Assembly (NCBI GenBank): GCA_964351655.1
Contig: CAYGPD010000058.1
Location: forward strand, 1-15,503
Reading direction: 5' to 3'
DNA from: Hirschia sp964351655
GTDB taxonomy: Bacteria; Pseudomonadota; Alphaproteobacteria; Caulobacterales; Hyphomonadaceae
DNA length: 15,503 nt
The notes beneath the pieces are model-generated. The model was given only the letters and a program-made list of their open reading frames with translations, searched no databases and had not been told where the DNA came from. Both the position numbers and the translations under genes were made by a program. Below, one piece after another: positions 6,976 to 14,266 of this stretch. Every line of letters starts with the position of its first letter. Position 1 is the first letter of the stretch.

Positions 6976-8580
6976 CTATTTTACGAGTGCTGTGACTAAT
7001 TGCGGAAAGAATACAACCGCTAACAATCCGATAAGCTGTAATCCAATAAAGGGGAGTGCACCGCGCCAAATATCGGGTGTATCCACTTCAGGCGGCGCTG
7101 CCCCTTTAAGGTAGAATAACGCAAAACCAAATGGCGGTGTCAGGAAGCTTGTTTGTAAATTCATCGCCATTAAAACACCCAGCCATACTGGATCAGCCCC
7201 AAGCATAATGAGCGGCGGCGCAACCAATGGCACAATGATAAATGTGATTTCCAGAAAGTCCAAAAAGAAGCCCATCAAGAACATGATGATCATTGTGACA
7301 GTAAGCGCACCGACTAATCCGCCCGGAATATTGACCAGCATATGTTCGATAAATTCATCGCCGCCTAAGCCGCGAAACACGATGGAAAACAAACCTGCAC
7401 ATATCAGGATGAGAAAAACCATAGACGTGATTTCAGCAGCTCCGTTTAAGGATGCTTGGAGCTTCTTTGTCAGACGCAGTGTAATGAGGGCGGCAAGCGT
7501 TCCAAAGGCTATCGCGCTGCAAATGAGAAAAGCGTATATTTTTCCAAACAGTGATCCTGTAAAGAAGGCGCTAGGCGGAGCATCAGTATCAAATCCACCA
7601 ATTATACCAAGCTTGAGGCTCCAAACGGTCAATATGAGAAGTATGAGTCCTCCAGCACCAGCTAAGCTCAAATATTTTAAAATATTTGGACGCCTATCAT
7701 CCATCCCGATACGGATACCTGCAAGCAATATTGCACCTATTGCACCCACAGCTGCAGCTTCTGTGGGGGATGTGAAACCACCAAGAATAGACCCTAAAAC
7801 GGCAAGGATAAGTGTAAGCGGTGCTGCAAAAGCAAAGGCGGTACGCGCTTTGCTCGGTGTTTCAATACCAAGATCTGCATCGGCTGTCTTTGAGCGCGCT
7901 GGCATGGAGGAAGGTTTCCAAAATGCCATCACAGCTAGATAGGTTAGATATAATCCTACCAGCAATAAGCCGGGCAATAGGGCACCTGAGAATAAGTCTC
8001 CAGCGCTAACTGGAGATGGAGGACGTCCCAACGCTTGATTGGCTTGTGCATTTGCGTTTGAAATTGTGTCCGCTAATACGATTAAAACAATTGATGGGGG
8101 AATGATCTGGCCCAAAGTTCCAGAGGCTGCGATTGTTCCAGAAGCTATGCGTTTGTCGTATCCTTGTTTAAGCATGCTTGGTAGGGCGATCAGCGTCATT
8201 GTGACAACAGTTGCGCCAACAATTCCCGTCGATGCTGCCAATAGTGCGCCAACTAATACTACAGAGTATCCCAGTCCGCCTTTGACGCCAGCAAGCAATC
8301 GTCCAGTCGCGTTCAATAGGTCTTCTGCCACACGAGATTTTTCTAGGACAACACCCATAATTACAAATAAGGGAACTGCCGCTAGAACTTGATTGCTCAT
8401 ATTCCCCAAAATACGACTTGGCCAAAATATGAGAGACCTTGGCTCGAATACATCAAATGCGATTCCAAGCCCTGCAAATAAAAGTGCAATTCCGCCCAAT
8501 GTAAGGGCAACATGATACCCAGACAGCAAAGCTACAAAAGCAGCCGCAAACATGAATATGTGCAAATAGTCTGGGGTCAC
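6976..8580 (-). CDS. dctM: TRAP transporter large permease (DctM/TakM type)
   Basis: This is the transport subunit of a tripartite ATP-independent periplasmic transporter, which drives solute uptake with the sodium or proton gradient. It has 534 residues and many membrane helices. Family motifs include AAVPLFVIMGVVLEKS (67-82), GIVGATVVTMTLIALPSML (119-137), SGTIAASGTLGQIIPPSIV (147-165), GGFTSPTEAAAVGAIGA (267-283) and LQTSFLTPPFGFALFYLKG (475-493). DctM proteins are usually about 430 residues. The excess lies mainly at about 295-375, with extra hydrophobic segments, plus a charged loop at 222-248. This is the long form described for the mannitol/chloroaromatic-type subfamily. Translation starts at GTG, overlapping the dctQ stop by 4 bases (GTGA), so the two are translationally coupled. 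It is the last gene of the minus-strand run. Confidence 0.95.
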   Translation of the reverse strand: MTPDYLHIFMFAAAFVALLSGYHVALTLGGIALLFAGLGIAFDVFEPRSLIFWPSRILGNMSNQVLAAVPLFVIMGVVLEKSRVAEDLLNATGRLLAGVKGGLGYSVVLVGALLAASTGIVGATVVTMTLIALPSMLKQGYDKRIASGTIAASGTLGQIIPPSIVLIVLADTISNANAQANQALGRPPSPVSAGDLFSGALLPGLLLVGLYLTYLAVMAFWKPSSMPARSKTADADLGIETPSKARTAFAFAAPLTLILAVLGSILGGFTSPTEAAAVGAIGAILLAGIRIGMDDRRPNILKYLSLAGAGGLILLILTVWSLKLGIIGGFDTDAPPSAFFTGSLFGKIYAFLICSAIAFGTLAALITLRLTKKLQASLNGAAEITSMVFLILICAGLFSIVFRGLGGDEFIEHMLVNIPGGLVGALTVTMIIMFLMGFFLDFLEITFIIVPLVAPPLIMLGADPVWLGVLMAMNLQTSFLTPPFGFALFYLKGAAPPEVDTPDIWRGALPFIGLQLIGLLAVVFFPQLVTALVK

Positions 8581-9221
8581 GATGTTGCGCTTTCATCTGT
8601 CACGTCTTTTAACGTTGCAACGGCCCGAAGACTGTTTGCCCAGCCTTGCAAAATCATTGTCACGGCAAAAATTGGCACTAACGTCTTGAAGAGAAATAGG
8701 AGAGGTAAACCATCGGGGTCAGAGGCAAACTCCATACGGCCAGCAGACGCTCCCCACGCGCGGGCCAGCTGGGGACCGTAGGCATACAAGACCAATAACA
8801 TAAGCGGGAAAAGCAGCAGATACGTGCCGAGCAGATCTACAATTGCACGCTGTTTATCTGTAAATCGCGAGAAAAATATGTCCACCCGCACATGGCCGCC
8901 TGTGCGCAATGCACCTGCTGATGCAAGCATAAAGCAGGTCGCAAATGCGTAAATCCAGATATCTCTGATCCAGCTGAAACTAATTCCAAATACATATCGC
9001 ATAAGGACTGCAACCAACATTCCCGCAGCCATGAGAAAGCCAGCCCATCCTGCGATATTCATCAGTGTATCACCAATACTATCAATAACTTGCTTTGGTT
9101 TATTGAAGTGATGCATAAGCTTTGGTGCCGCCAGCAAAAGCAATGGCACAAGCAATAACGGCGAGAGAAAAAGGCCCAAAATCTGTAGGCCTTTTCCAAG
9201 ATGTAGGGCAAATTCAGACAC
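8577..9221 (-). CDS. dctQ: TRAP transporter small permease (DctQ/TakQ type)
   Basis: This is the small membrane subunit that joins DctM in the TRAP complex. The 214 residues contain the DctQ core: LMRYVFGISFSWIRDIWIYA at about 73-92, then LRTGGHVRVDIFF (105-117) and further helices at about 127-145 and 172-190. An extra hydrophobic stretch at 12-32 precedes the core, as in the longer DctQ proteins that accompany long DctM subunits. The start is GTG at 9221, preceded by GGAGA about 7 bases upstream. It lies 19 bases downstream of dctP and overlaps dctM by 4 bases, so all three TRAP genes are co-expressed. Confidence 0.92.
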   Translation of the reverse strand: MSEFALHLGKGLQILGLFLSPLLLVPLLLLAAPKLMHHFNKPKQVIDSIGDTLMNIAGWAGFLMAAGMLVAVLMRYVFGISFSWIRDIWIYAFATCFMLASAGALRTGGHVRVDIFFSRFTDKQRAIVDLLGTYLLLFPLMLLVLYAYGPQLARAWGASAGRMEFASDPDGLPLLFLFKTLVPIFAVTMILQGWANSLRAVATLKDVTDESATS

Positions 9222-9240
9222 GCTTTCTCTCCGCGACGCG

Positions 9241-10458
9241 TTAGCTGCGTTTGGAGCGAGAGTTCAAGAATGGGCCATCCGCAACATTGCCCCATAATGA
9301 GTTGGCAGCAAGTGTGGATTCAAAGCTCTCATATATACGCTTTTCTAAGTCTCCACCTGTCCCAGCCTGCGCCCTGACATCTTTTGAAATCTCGTCCATA
9401 CGGCTTAGAATTTCTGGAGTAAAAGTACGTAGTTTGACATTGTGTTCTTGAGTTAAGACTTTGAGAGACATCGAGTTTTGGTAAGTAAATTCACCAAGCG
9501 ACAAATGGTTTGCTTCATTGCACGCAACACGAATCGCCGCTTGCTCCGTACCGGTTAAGCTGTCCCAAACATTGCGGTTCATACCACATGACAAGGAGGA
9601 GCCTGGTTCATGAAAGCCTGGACCATAATAGTATTCTGCTTGCTGATAAAAACCCAATGCAAGATCATTCCAAGGGCCAACCCATTCTGTAGCATCAATT
9701 TGACCGGTTTGAAGGGCTTGATAAATTTCACCTCCAGCAATTGTTTCAGCTGAACCACCAAGTTCGCGGATAACCTGACCACCAAGGCCCGGCATACGCA
9801 TTTTGAGCCCTTTGAAATCCTCTAGGGTATTGATTTCTTTGCGAAACCATCCACCCATTTGTTGACCCGTGTTTGCGCCTTGAAAGGCAATTACACCGTA
9901 TTGGCCTGATAGTTCTTCCCATAATTGTTGGCCGCCGCCAAAGTCTATCCAGCCCATAAGTTCATTTGCTGTCATGCCCATCGGCACAGCAGTAAAGAAG
10001 GAAAATGCAGGGGATTTGGATTGCCAATAATATTCAGCGCCGTGATACATGTCGGCTGCACCAGAAGCGACATCATCAAAAGCCTGTAGTGCGGGAGATA
10101 ATTCACCGGCACCAAATACGCTTATATCCAGTGACCCTTCTGTAAGCTCCTTAACACGGGCAGCAAGTCTTTCGGCTGCTGTGTACAAGCCGGGAAGGCC
10201 TTTTGGCCAAGTCGTAACCATTGTAAGTTTACGCTTTTTTCGTACAACAGCAGGTGCTTTTTTATCGTCACTCGCAGATGCATCGTTTGATCCGCCGCAT
10301 GCTGCAAGCGCTGTTGCTGCGATACCAAAACCAACACCACCTAACAATCCACGACGTGTAGCATCTAATGCGGTATCTGATTTTTGGATGGTGTTTGTGC
10401 GCATGTTACCGATTTTCAAGCACGTCTTTTGGTGCTTTGTTTTTTTTGAATCAGTCAT
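9241..10458 (-). CDS. dctP: TRAP transporter solute-binding protein, TakP-like, with Tat/lipoprotein signal
   Basis: This is the extracytoplasmic receptor of the TRAP system. The 405 residues begin with an unusually long 34-residue leader, then TRRGLLGG with twin arginines at 35-36, a hydrophobic stretch and a lipobox LAAC with C54. This suggests Tat export and lipid anchoring. The mature part resembles TakP, the 2-oxoacid receptor of Rhodobacter sphaeroides. Residues matching its known ligand and sodium site are Q199/Q200 in NTGQQMGGWF, R221 in KMRMPGLGG and E258-W259 in DATEWVGPWND. R221 is the conserved arginine that binds the substrate carboxylate. A monocarboxylate or 2-oxoacid ligand is therefore likely, but this is inference. 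The ATG at 10458 follows GGGAGG with 6-base spacing. An internal Met19 has a poorer ribosome binding site but would give a more typical signal length. The gene lies 35 bases after bpt. Confidence 0.93.
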   Translation of the reverse strand: MTDSKKTKHQKTCLKIGNMRTNTIQKSDTALDATRRGLLGGVGFGIAATALAACGGSNDASASDDKKAPAVVRKKRKLTMVTTWPKGLPGLYTAAERLAARVKELTEGSLDISVFGAGELSPALQAFDDVASGAADMYHGAEYYWQSKSPAFSFFTAVPMGMTANELMGWIDFGGGQQLWEELSGQYGVIAFQGANTGQQMGGWFRKEINTLEDFKGLKMRMPGLGGQVIRELGGSAETIAGGEIYQALQTGQIDATEWVGPWNDLALGFYQQAEYYYGPGFHEPGSSLSCGMNRNVWDSLTGTEQAAIRVACNEANHLSLGEFTYQNSMSLKVLTQEHNVKLRTFTPEILSRMDEISKDVRAQAGTGGDLEKRIYESFESTLAANSLWGNVADGPFLNSRSKRS

Positions 10459-10473
10459 AATCTGCCTCCCGAG

Positions 10474-10492
10474 CTATTCTAATAGTGAATAG
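10474..10492. repeat. Intercistronic hairpin between bpt and dctP
   Basis: CTATTC (10474-10479) and GAATAG (10487-10492) are perfect 6-bp arms around 7 bases, just before the dctP ribosome binding site on the minus strand. No T-run follows, so a terminator is unlikely. It could stabilise or punctuate the mRNA between bpt and the TRAP genes. The arms are short and AT-rich. Confidence 0.25.
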
Positions 10493-10493
10493 G

Positions 10494-11270
10494 CTAGCAT
10501 TCTTCGTCAAGCAGCATACGCCATTCATCACCGTCACACACCTCCAATGGCATATAATTTGATTTATATCCCATGTTTTCAGAACCTTTGACCCAATATC
10601 CTAGATATACATAGGGAAGTTCTAATTCTTTCGCGAGACGAATATGGTCAAGCACCATGAATGTGCCGAGGCTATCTTTTGCGGCATCTGGATTGAAAAA
10701 TGAATATACCATCGACAACCCATCGCGTAACACATCTGTTAGCGCTGTAGCTGTTAAGGCACCTTCATCTGATGCGTATAAGGGGGGACGGCGATATTCA
10801 AACACAACCGTGCGAACAGGGCTTGCGTCGACCATGCCGATATAGTCACTCATGACCATATCATTCATGCCACCCTCTTGATGGCGTGAGTTTAGATAGC
10901 GTTTGAGGAGCCGAAATTGCTCGTTGGACGCCGTTTTGGGACAGGGTGTGCGAGTGAGGTCTTTGTTTGACTTCAGTACACGACGCCAACGCTTTGAAAA
11001 CTCAAAATTGCGTACATCAATTCTAACTGATTTACAGGCATTGCAGGCAATACAGGCGGGACGGTAGGCAATAATTTGAGAACGCCGAAAGCCGACGCGG
11101 GTAAGAGAGTCATTTAACTCAACGGCATTGTTTGCAGAAAGATTGGCAAACACTTTTCGTTCTTTGCGATTGGGCAAATACGGGCAGGGTTGCGACGCTG
11201 TAAGGTGAAACTTTACATGACGTGCAACATCTGCGGGTATGTTAAAAGTGTTGTCGTTTTTCTCTTTCAT
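10494..11270 (-). CDS. bpt: Aspartate/glutamate leucyltransferase (bacterial aminoacyl-tRNA-protein transferase)
   Basis: This enzyme transfers an amino acid, leucine in characterised Bpt proteins, from its tRNA to N-terminal Asp or Glu. That tags proteins for degradation by ClpS-ClpAP in the cytoplasm. The 258 residues match the Bpt/Ate family. The N-terminal block has CPYLPNRKERKVFANL at 29-44 and a cysteine cluster C73, C76 and C79 in YRPACIACNACKSVRI. The C-terminal acetyltransferase-like fold includes DGLSMVYSFF (183-192), LGTFMVLDHIRLAKE (201-215) and YVYLGYWVKGSENMGYKSNY (220-239). Many databases name such proteins arginyltransferase (ate), and sequence alone does not settle leucine versus arginine. 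The start has no good ribosome binding site but lies 10 bases after the upstream permease stop, which suggests an operon or coupling. Confidence 0.93.
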   Translation of the reverse strand: MKEKNDNTFNIPADVARHVKFHLTASQPCPYLPNRKERKVFANLSANNAVELNDSLTRVGFRRSQIIAYRPACIACNACKSVRIDVRNFEFSKRWRRVLKSNKDLTRTPCPKTASNEQFRLLKRYLNSRHQEGGMNDMVMSDYIGMVDASPVRTVVFEYRRPPLYASDEGALTATALTDVLRDGLSMVYSFFNPDAAKDSLGTFMVLDHIRLAKELELPYVYLGYWVKGSENMGYKSNYMPLEVCDGDEWRMLLDEEC

Positions 11271-11280
11271 GGTGTCGCTA

Positions 11281-13137
11281 TTATGCGCCGACTAAATTGA
11301 ATTGCCAGCCCGCAATTGCTGTAAAAGCTATCCAAATTAGTAAAACAAGTGGCGTTCCGAACTTGACATAATCTCCAAAGCGATAATGTCCTGGCCCCAT
11401 TACAAGTAAATTTGTTTGATACGCTATTGGCGTTGCGAAAGCACAGTTGGATGCATAGATCACCGTTAATACGAAAGGTGTCGGGTCAAGGTTTAATTGC
11501 CGCGCTGTTGCAATAGCAATGGGCGTAAAAATAATTGCTGTTGCAGAGTTCGACAGTAAGTTTGTGACCAAAGCTACCGTAAGGAATAAGACGGATAGAA
11601 TTGCTAAGGGGCCAAATGGCGCGGCAACAGCTACAGCGTTTTGCGCGACAAAATCTGCTGCACCGGTAGCTTCCAATGATGCACCCATAGCGAGGGCTGC
11701 TCCAATAAGTAAGAATATACGCAAATCTAAAGCACGCGAGGCTTGTCTTACGTTTAAACACCCCATGACAATCATCATAACTGCACCGATAAGTGATGCG
11801 TGAAGAATATTGAGTAACCCCGATGCGGCAGACAATACCACTGCCAAAGCAATTAAGCGCGCATAAATAGCTTTTGTAACGTCTGGTAGGTCAGTTCTGG
11901 ACCAATCAAGCAAAAGAAGATCTCGGTCTGTGCGCATTTCATCAAAAGCTTGGCGTGTGCCGCAAAGTAGCAATGTGTCACCTGATTCAAGGCGGATTTC
12001 TCCGAGACGTGCGCGGATCATACGCGAGCGTCTCTGAACCCCCATAACCACGGCGTCATTGCGGTTTGCATATCCCATTTGGTCAATTGTACGTGAAATT
12101 AATCGTGAACCAGGTGCGACGACAGCTTCAGATAATGAGAGCTGCGGAGGATTGCCTGTTGCTTCGTCATACCCTTCTGAACCTGTCCTCCAGATAGAAC
12201 GAAGGAGTTTTGGGCGGCGAGAAAGCACTTCTGTTAAAGATGTGCGAGTCGCAGCCACGATAATGAGGTCTCCAGGTTTTAAGGTTAAGTCTTCAAAGGG
12301 GGGAAGTATAGCCTCTTGGCCGCGTTGCACCATTCGGACGGTCATATTGGGGAGATCAGGGAACATGCCTGCAACGGATTGTTTGCCTTCCATCGGGTGA
12401 TCGTGCGTAACTTCGATTTGAGCGATGAATTGCTTTCCTGTGCCCTTGTTTGAGCTTTCACCTTCCGCTTCTCTGTTGGGAAGAAGGATAGGGCCAAAAA
12501 TCACGATATACGCGATACCAATCGCCGAAAGGGCTAAACCAATAGGTGAAAGTTCGAAGAACCCAAGCTCACGTCCTTCCAAGCGTAAAAGTGTTTCAGC
12601 AGCAAGAAGGTTGGTTGAAGACCCAATGAGCGTTGTCATACCGCCGAAAATTGAAACGAAACTTAACGGAATAAGTAGTTTAGATGGGGCCATCCCAGTA
12701 CGTGCTGCGATAGCGCTCATGATAGGCAAAAACATGACGACAACAGGCGTATTGTTCACGAATGCAGATGTTATAAATACAGCCGCATATGCACCCATCA
12801 TGGTCAGGCGTGGTGCAACAGTGTAAGATTGAAGTAATCGTCGGGAGGGGCCGTCTAAGGCTCCTGTTTGAAACATTCCATGGCCTATGACGAGCAATGC
12901 CATAATGGTCACAAGTGCCGCATTGCCAAAGCCATTTAACAATAGGTCTGGTTGGATTGTTTCACCATTAGCGCCAACTGCAAATGGCATTGCAAAAAGT
13001 GTAAGTAGTCCAGTAACGATGCCAATGGAGACGAGCTCCATTGATATGCGTTCATTCATGTACAGCCCGATCGCTAGAATGACGACTCCGAGACTGACCC
13101 ACATAGTGAGTGCAGATGCAATTTGAGTTATGAGCAT
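11281..13137 (-). CDS. SLC13/DASS-family permease with two RCK_C (TrkA-C) domains
   Basis: This is an integral membrane permease of the divalent anion:sodium symporter type, which typically moves di- or tricarboxylates, sulfate or related anions. From the ATG at 13137 it has 618 residues. Two membrane halves carry paired signature motifs: FVNNTPVVV (around N128-T130) with GSSTNLL (172-178), and LLSNSATAIIFTP (526-538) with AYQTNLLVMGPG (572-583). Between them lie two soluble RCK_C domains at about 236-301 and 332-396, each ending in a GDLIIVA- or GDTLLLCG-type strand. In this family such domains are thought to bind small ligands and regulate transport. The substrate cannot be read from the sequence. 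An upstream ATG at 13164 lies inside a hairpin and would add nine residues; the 13137 start is favoured by GGAAAA just upstream. Confidence 0.9.
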   Translation of the reverse strand: MLITQIASALTMWVSLGVVILAIGLYMNERISMELVSIGIVTGLLTLFAMPFAVGANGETIQPDLLLNGFGNAALVTIMALLVIGHGMFQTGALDGPSRRLLQSYTVAPRLTMMGAYAAVFITSAFVNNTPVVVMFLPIMSAIAARTGMAPSKLLIPLSFVSIFGGMTTLIGSSTNLLAAETLLRLEGRELGFFELSPIGLALSAIGIAYIVIFGPILLPNREAEGESSNKGTGKQFIAQIEVTHDHPMEGKQSVAGMFPDLPNMTVRMVQRGQEAILPPFEDLTLKPGDLIIVAATRTSLTEVLSRRPKLLRSIWRTGSEGYDEATGNPPQLSLSEAVVAPGSRLISRTIDQMGYANRNDAVVMGVQRRSRMIRARLGEIRLESGDTLLLCGTRQAFDEMRTDRDLLLLDWSRTDLPDVTKAIYARLIALAVVLSAASGLLNILHASLIGAVMMIVMGCLNVRQASRALDLRIFLLIGAALAMGASLEATGAADFVAQNAVAVAAPFGPLAILSVLFLTVALVTNLLSNSATAIIFTPIAIATARQLNLDPTPFVLTVIYASNCAFATPIAYQTNLLVMGPGHYRFGDYVKFGTPLVLLIWIAFTAIAGWQFNLVGA

Positions 13138-13155
13138 ACATTTTTCCGGTTTGCA

Positions 13156-13178
13156 TATGAGCAAGTGCTTTGCTCATA
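13156..13178 (-). promoter_or_regulatory. Leader hairpin upstream of the SLC13 permease gene
   Basis: TATGAGCAA (13156-13164) and TTGCTCATA (13170-13178) are perfect 9-bp arms around a 5-base loop. On the minus strand the structure ends 18 bases before the permease ATG and just upstream of its ribosome binding site. Neither side has a T-run, so it is less likely a terminator than an operator or an mRNA leader hairpin. Confidence 0.45.
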
Positions 13179-13227
13179 CATGACTAAAAACGTCTAGATT
13201 CTGTATGTCTAGCCTATTTTACATGGC

Positions 13228-13233
13228 ATTATA
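13228..13233 (-). promoter_or_regulatory. Candidate -10 box for the SLC13 permease operon
   Basis: On the minus strand TATAAT, a perfect -10 hexamer, overlaps the motB stop codon about 90 bases before the permease start. I see no good -35 box 16-18 bases upstream. If real, the permease-bpt-TRAP genes would be transcribed separately from motB. Confidence 0.25.
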
Positions 13234-14140
13234 GAGAATGGTCGCTTGGAATTACAGGAGATTCTCTAAGCAGGACAATGGAAATTCTGCGATTTCCGGG
13301 AAGGTCAGGGTCGTCAGGATAAAGAGGCTCTGATCCAGCTTTGCCTGAAACTTGAAAAACGCGTTCTGGATTTAAGCCTGATTGTTCTAGAATTCGGCGG
13401 GCGGTATTTGCGCGTTCAGATGATAATTCCCAATTTGAGTAGCCTTCGATTCCTGTTGGAAGATCTCCAGTATGTCCTGAAATTGTCACTCTATTTGGTA
13501 ATTTACCTAAAATGTCAGACACAGCCGCAAGAAGTTTTTCTGCACGAGGAAGCGGTTTAGCGGATGCGGCTGCAAACATGGCACGTCCTTCTTGATCCAC
13601 AATCTGAATACGCATGCCTTCTGGTGTTTGATCGATAACGAGGTGCTTAGATAATGCCGCTAAGTCTGGCATATCCTGCATGGCTTGGCGCAGAGATTGT
13701 TCGGCACGTTCAAACTCAGCTTGTTCACGCATCGCAATAGCTTTGCTCATGGCGCTTTGAGAAATCTCTTTGCTCTTTTGCTTGTCTTCCTGCGTTGCCC
13801 CAGTGTTTTTTGTAGATGTTCGACGTTTTGAAGCTGTTTGTTTGCTTTCAGGCATTGGTCGGTTGGTTCCGCCAGAACGTGCGCCTTCATCTTGAAAGCT
13901 TGTGCCCCCCAACATACCATCAGATCCTTGGCGAGACTTAGATACACTTGCTGGCGCAAAATAATCTGCGATACCGCGTTTTTGGTCTGGCGAAGTTGTG
14001 TTGATGAGCCACATTAGAAGGAAAAATGCCATCATCGCTGTCACGAAGTCAGCATAGGCCACTTTCCAGGCACCACCGTGGTGGCCCCCTCCGGAAACTT
14101 TTTTGACCTTTTTAATAACGATGGGTCTGTTGTCAGCCAT
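13229..14140 (-). CDS. motB: Flagellar motor stator protein MotB
   Basis: MotB forms the ion-conducting stator with MotA and anchors it to peptidoglycan. The 303 residues begin with a basic cytoplasmic segment, then one membrane helix (about 28-47) in AYADFVTAMMAFFLLMWLI. D31 is the ion-binding aspartate. A plug/linker follows: polar, low in complexity and rich in Ser, Lys and Gln, at about 65-150. The C-terminal OmpA-like peptidoglycan-binding domain (about 165-292) includes YSNWELSSERANTARRILE (234-252) and GNRRISIVLL (282-291). Its loop reads SGHTGDLP (221-228), where E. coli MotB has SGHTDDFP, so the usual Asp is Gly. motA is not adjacent and must be elsewhere or absent. A 16-bp palindrome lies 33 bases upstream of the ATG. 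The divergent neighbour is a dehydrogenase. Confidence 0.95.
   Translation of the reverse strand: MADNRPIVIKKVKKVSGGGHHGGAWKVAYADFVTAMMAFFLLMWLINTTSPDQKRGIADYFAPASVSKSRQGSDGMLGGTSFQDEGARSGGTNRPMPESKQTASKRRTSTKNTGATQEDKQKSKEISQSAMSKAIAMREQAEFERAEQSLRQAMQDMPDLAALSKHLVIDQTPEGMRIQIVDQEGRAMFAAASAKPLPRAEKLLAAVSDILGKLPNRVTISGHTGDLPTGIEGYSNWELSSERANTARRILEQSGLNPERVFQVSGKAGSEPLYPDDPDLPGNRRISIVLLRESPVIPSDHSL
13232..13268. repeat. Inverted repeat at the motB 3' end
   Basis: TAGAGAAT (13232-13239) and ATTCTCTA (13261-13268) are perfect 8-bp arms separated by 21 bases. They cover the last motB codons and stop just short of its TAA. They could form a long-loop hairpin in the motB mRNA. No T-run follows, so termination is doubtful. 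Confidence 0.25.
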
Positions 14141-14172
14141 GCGTTTTATCTCTCACTTCGTCATAATCTCGC

Positions 14173-14188
14173 TATTTTCATGAAAATA
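14173..14188. promoter_or_regulatory. 16-bp perfect palindrome in the motB/dehydrogenase divergent region
   Basis: TATTTTCATGAAAATA is a perfect palindrome with no spacer. It lies 33 bases before the motB start and 79 bases before the dehydrogenase start, inside a 126-base divergent region. Its size and symmetry fit an operator for a dimeric regulator that could control one or both genes. The regulator is unknown. Confidence 0.45.
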
Positions 14189-14266
14189 TCTGTCTTTTGG
14201 TTAAGGGGCGGTGCATGAATTGAAAAACATTGTATTTTAGTTCGATTTAATTTGAGGAGAGCGATA

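Noticed and set aside
7208..7942. Open frame of 244 codons on the plus strand inside dctM
   Set aside because: It is antisense to the clear dctM gene, has no family signature, and its composition is that expected from the reverse of hydrophobic codons.
13192..13212. GTCTAG repeated at 13192-13197 and 13207-13212
   Set aside because: Two six-base copies 15 bases apart could be a binding site, but with only two short copies there is no way to separate this from chance.
14236..14250. TTTA-N7-TTAA, close to the CtrA site TTAA-N7-TTAA
   Set aside because: One half-site is imperfect and the region is AT-rich, so a match this loose is expected by chance. CtrA control of motB is plausible but not supported here.
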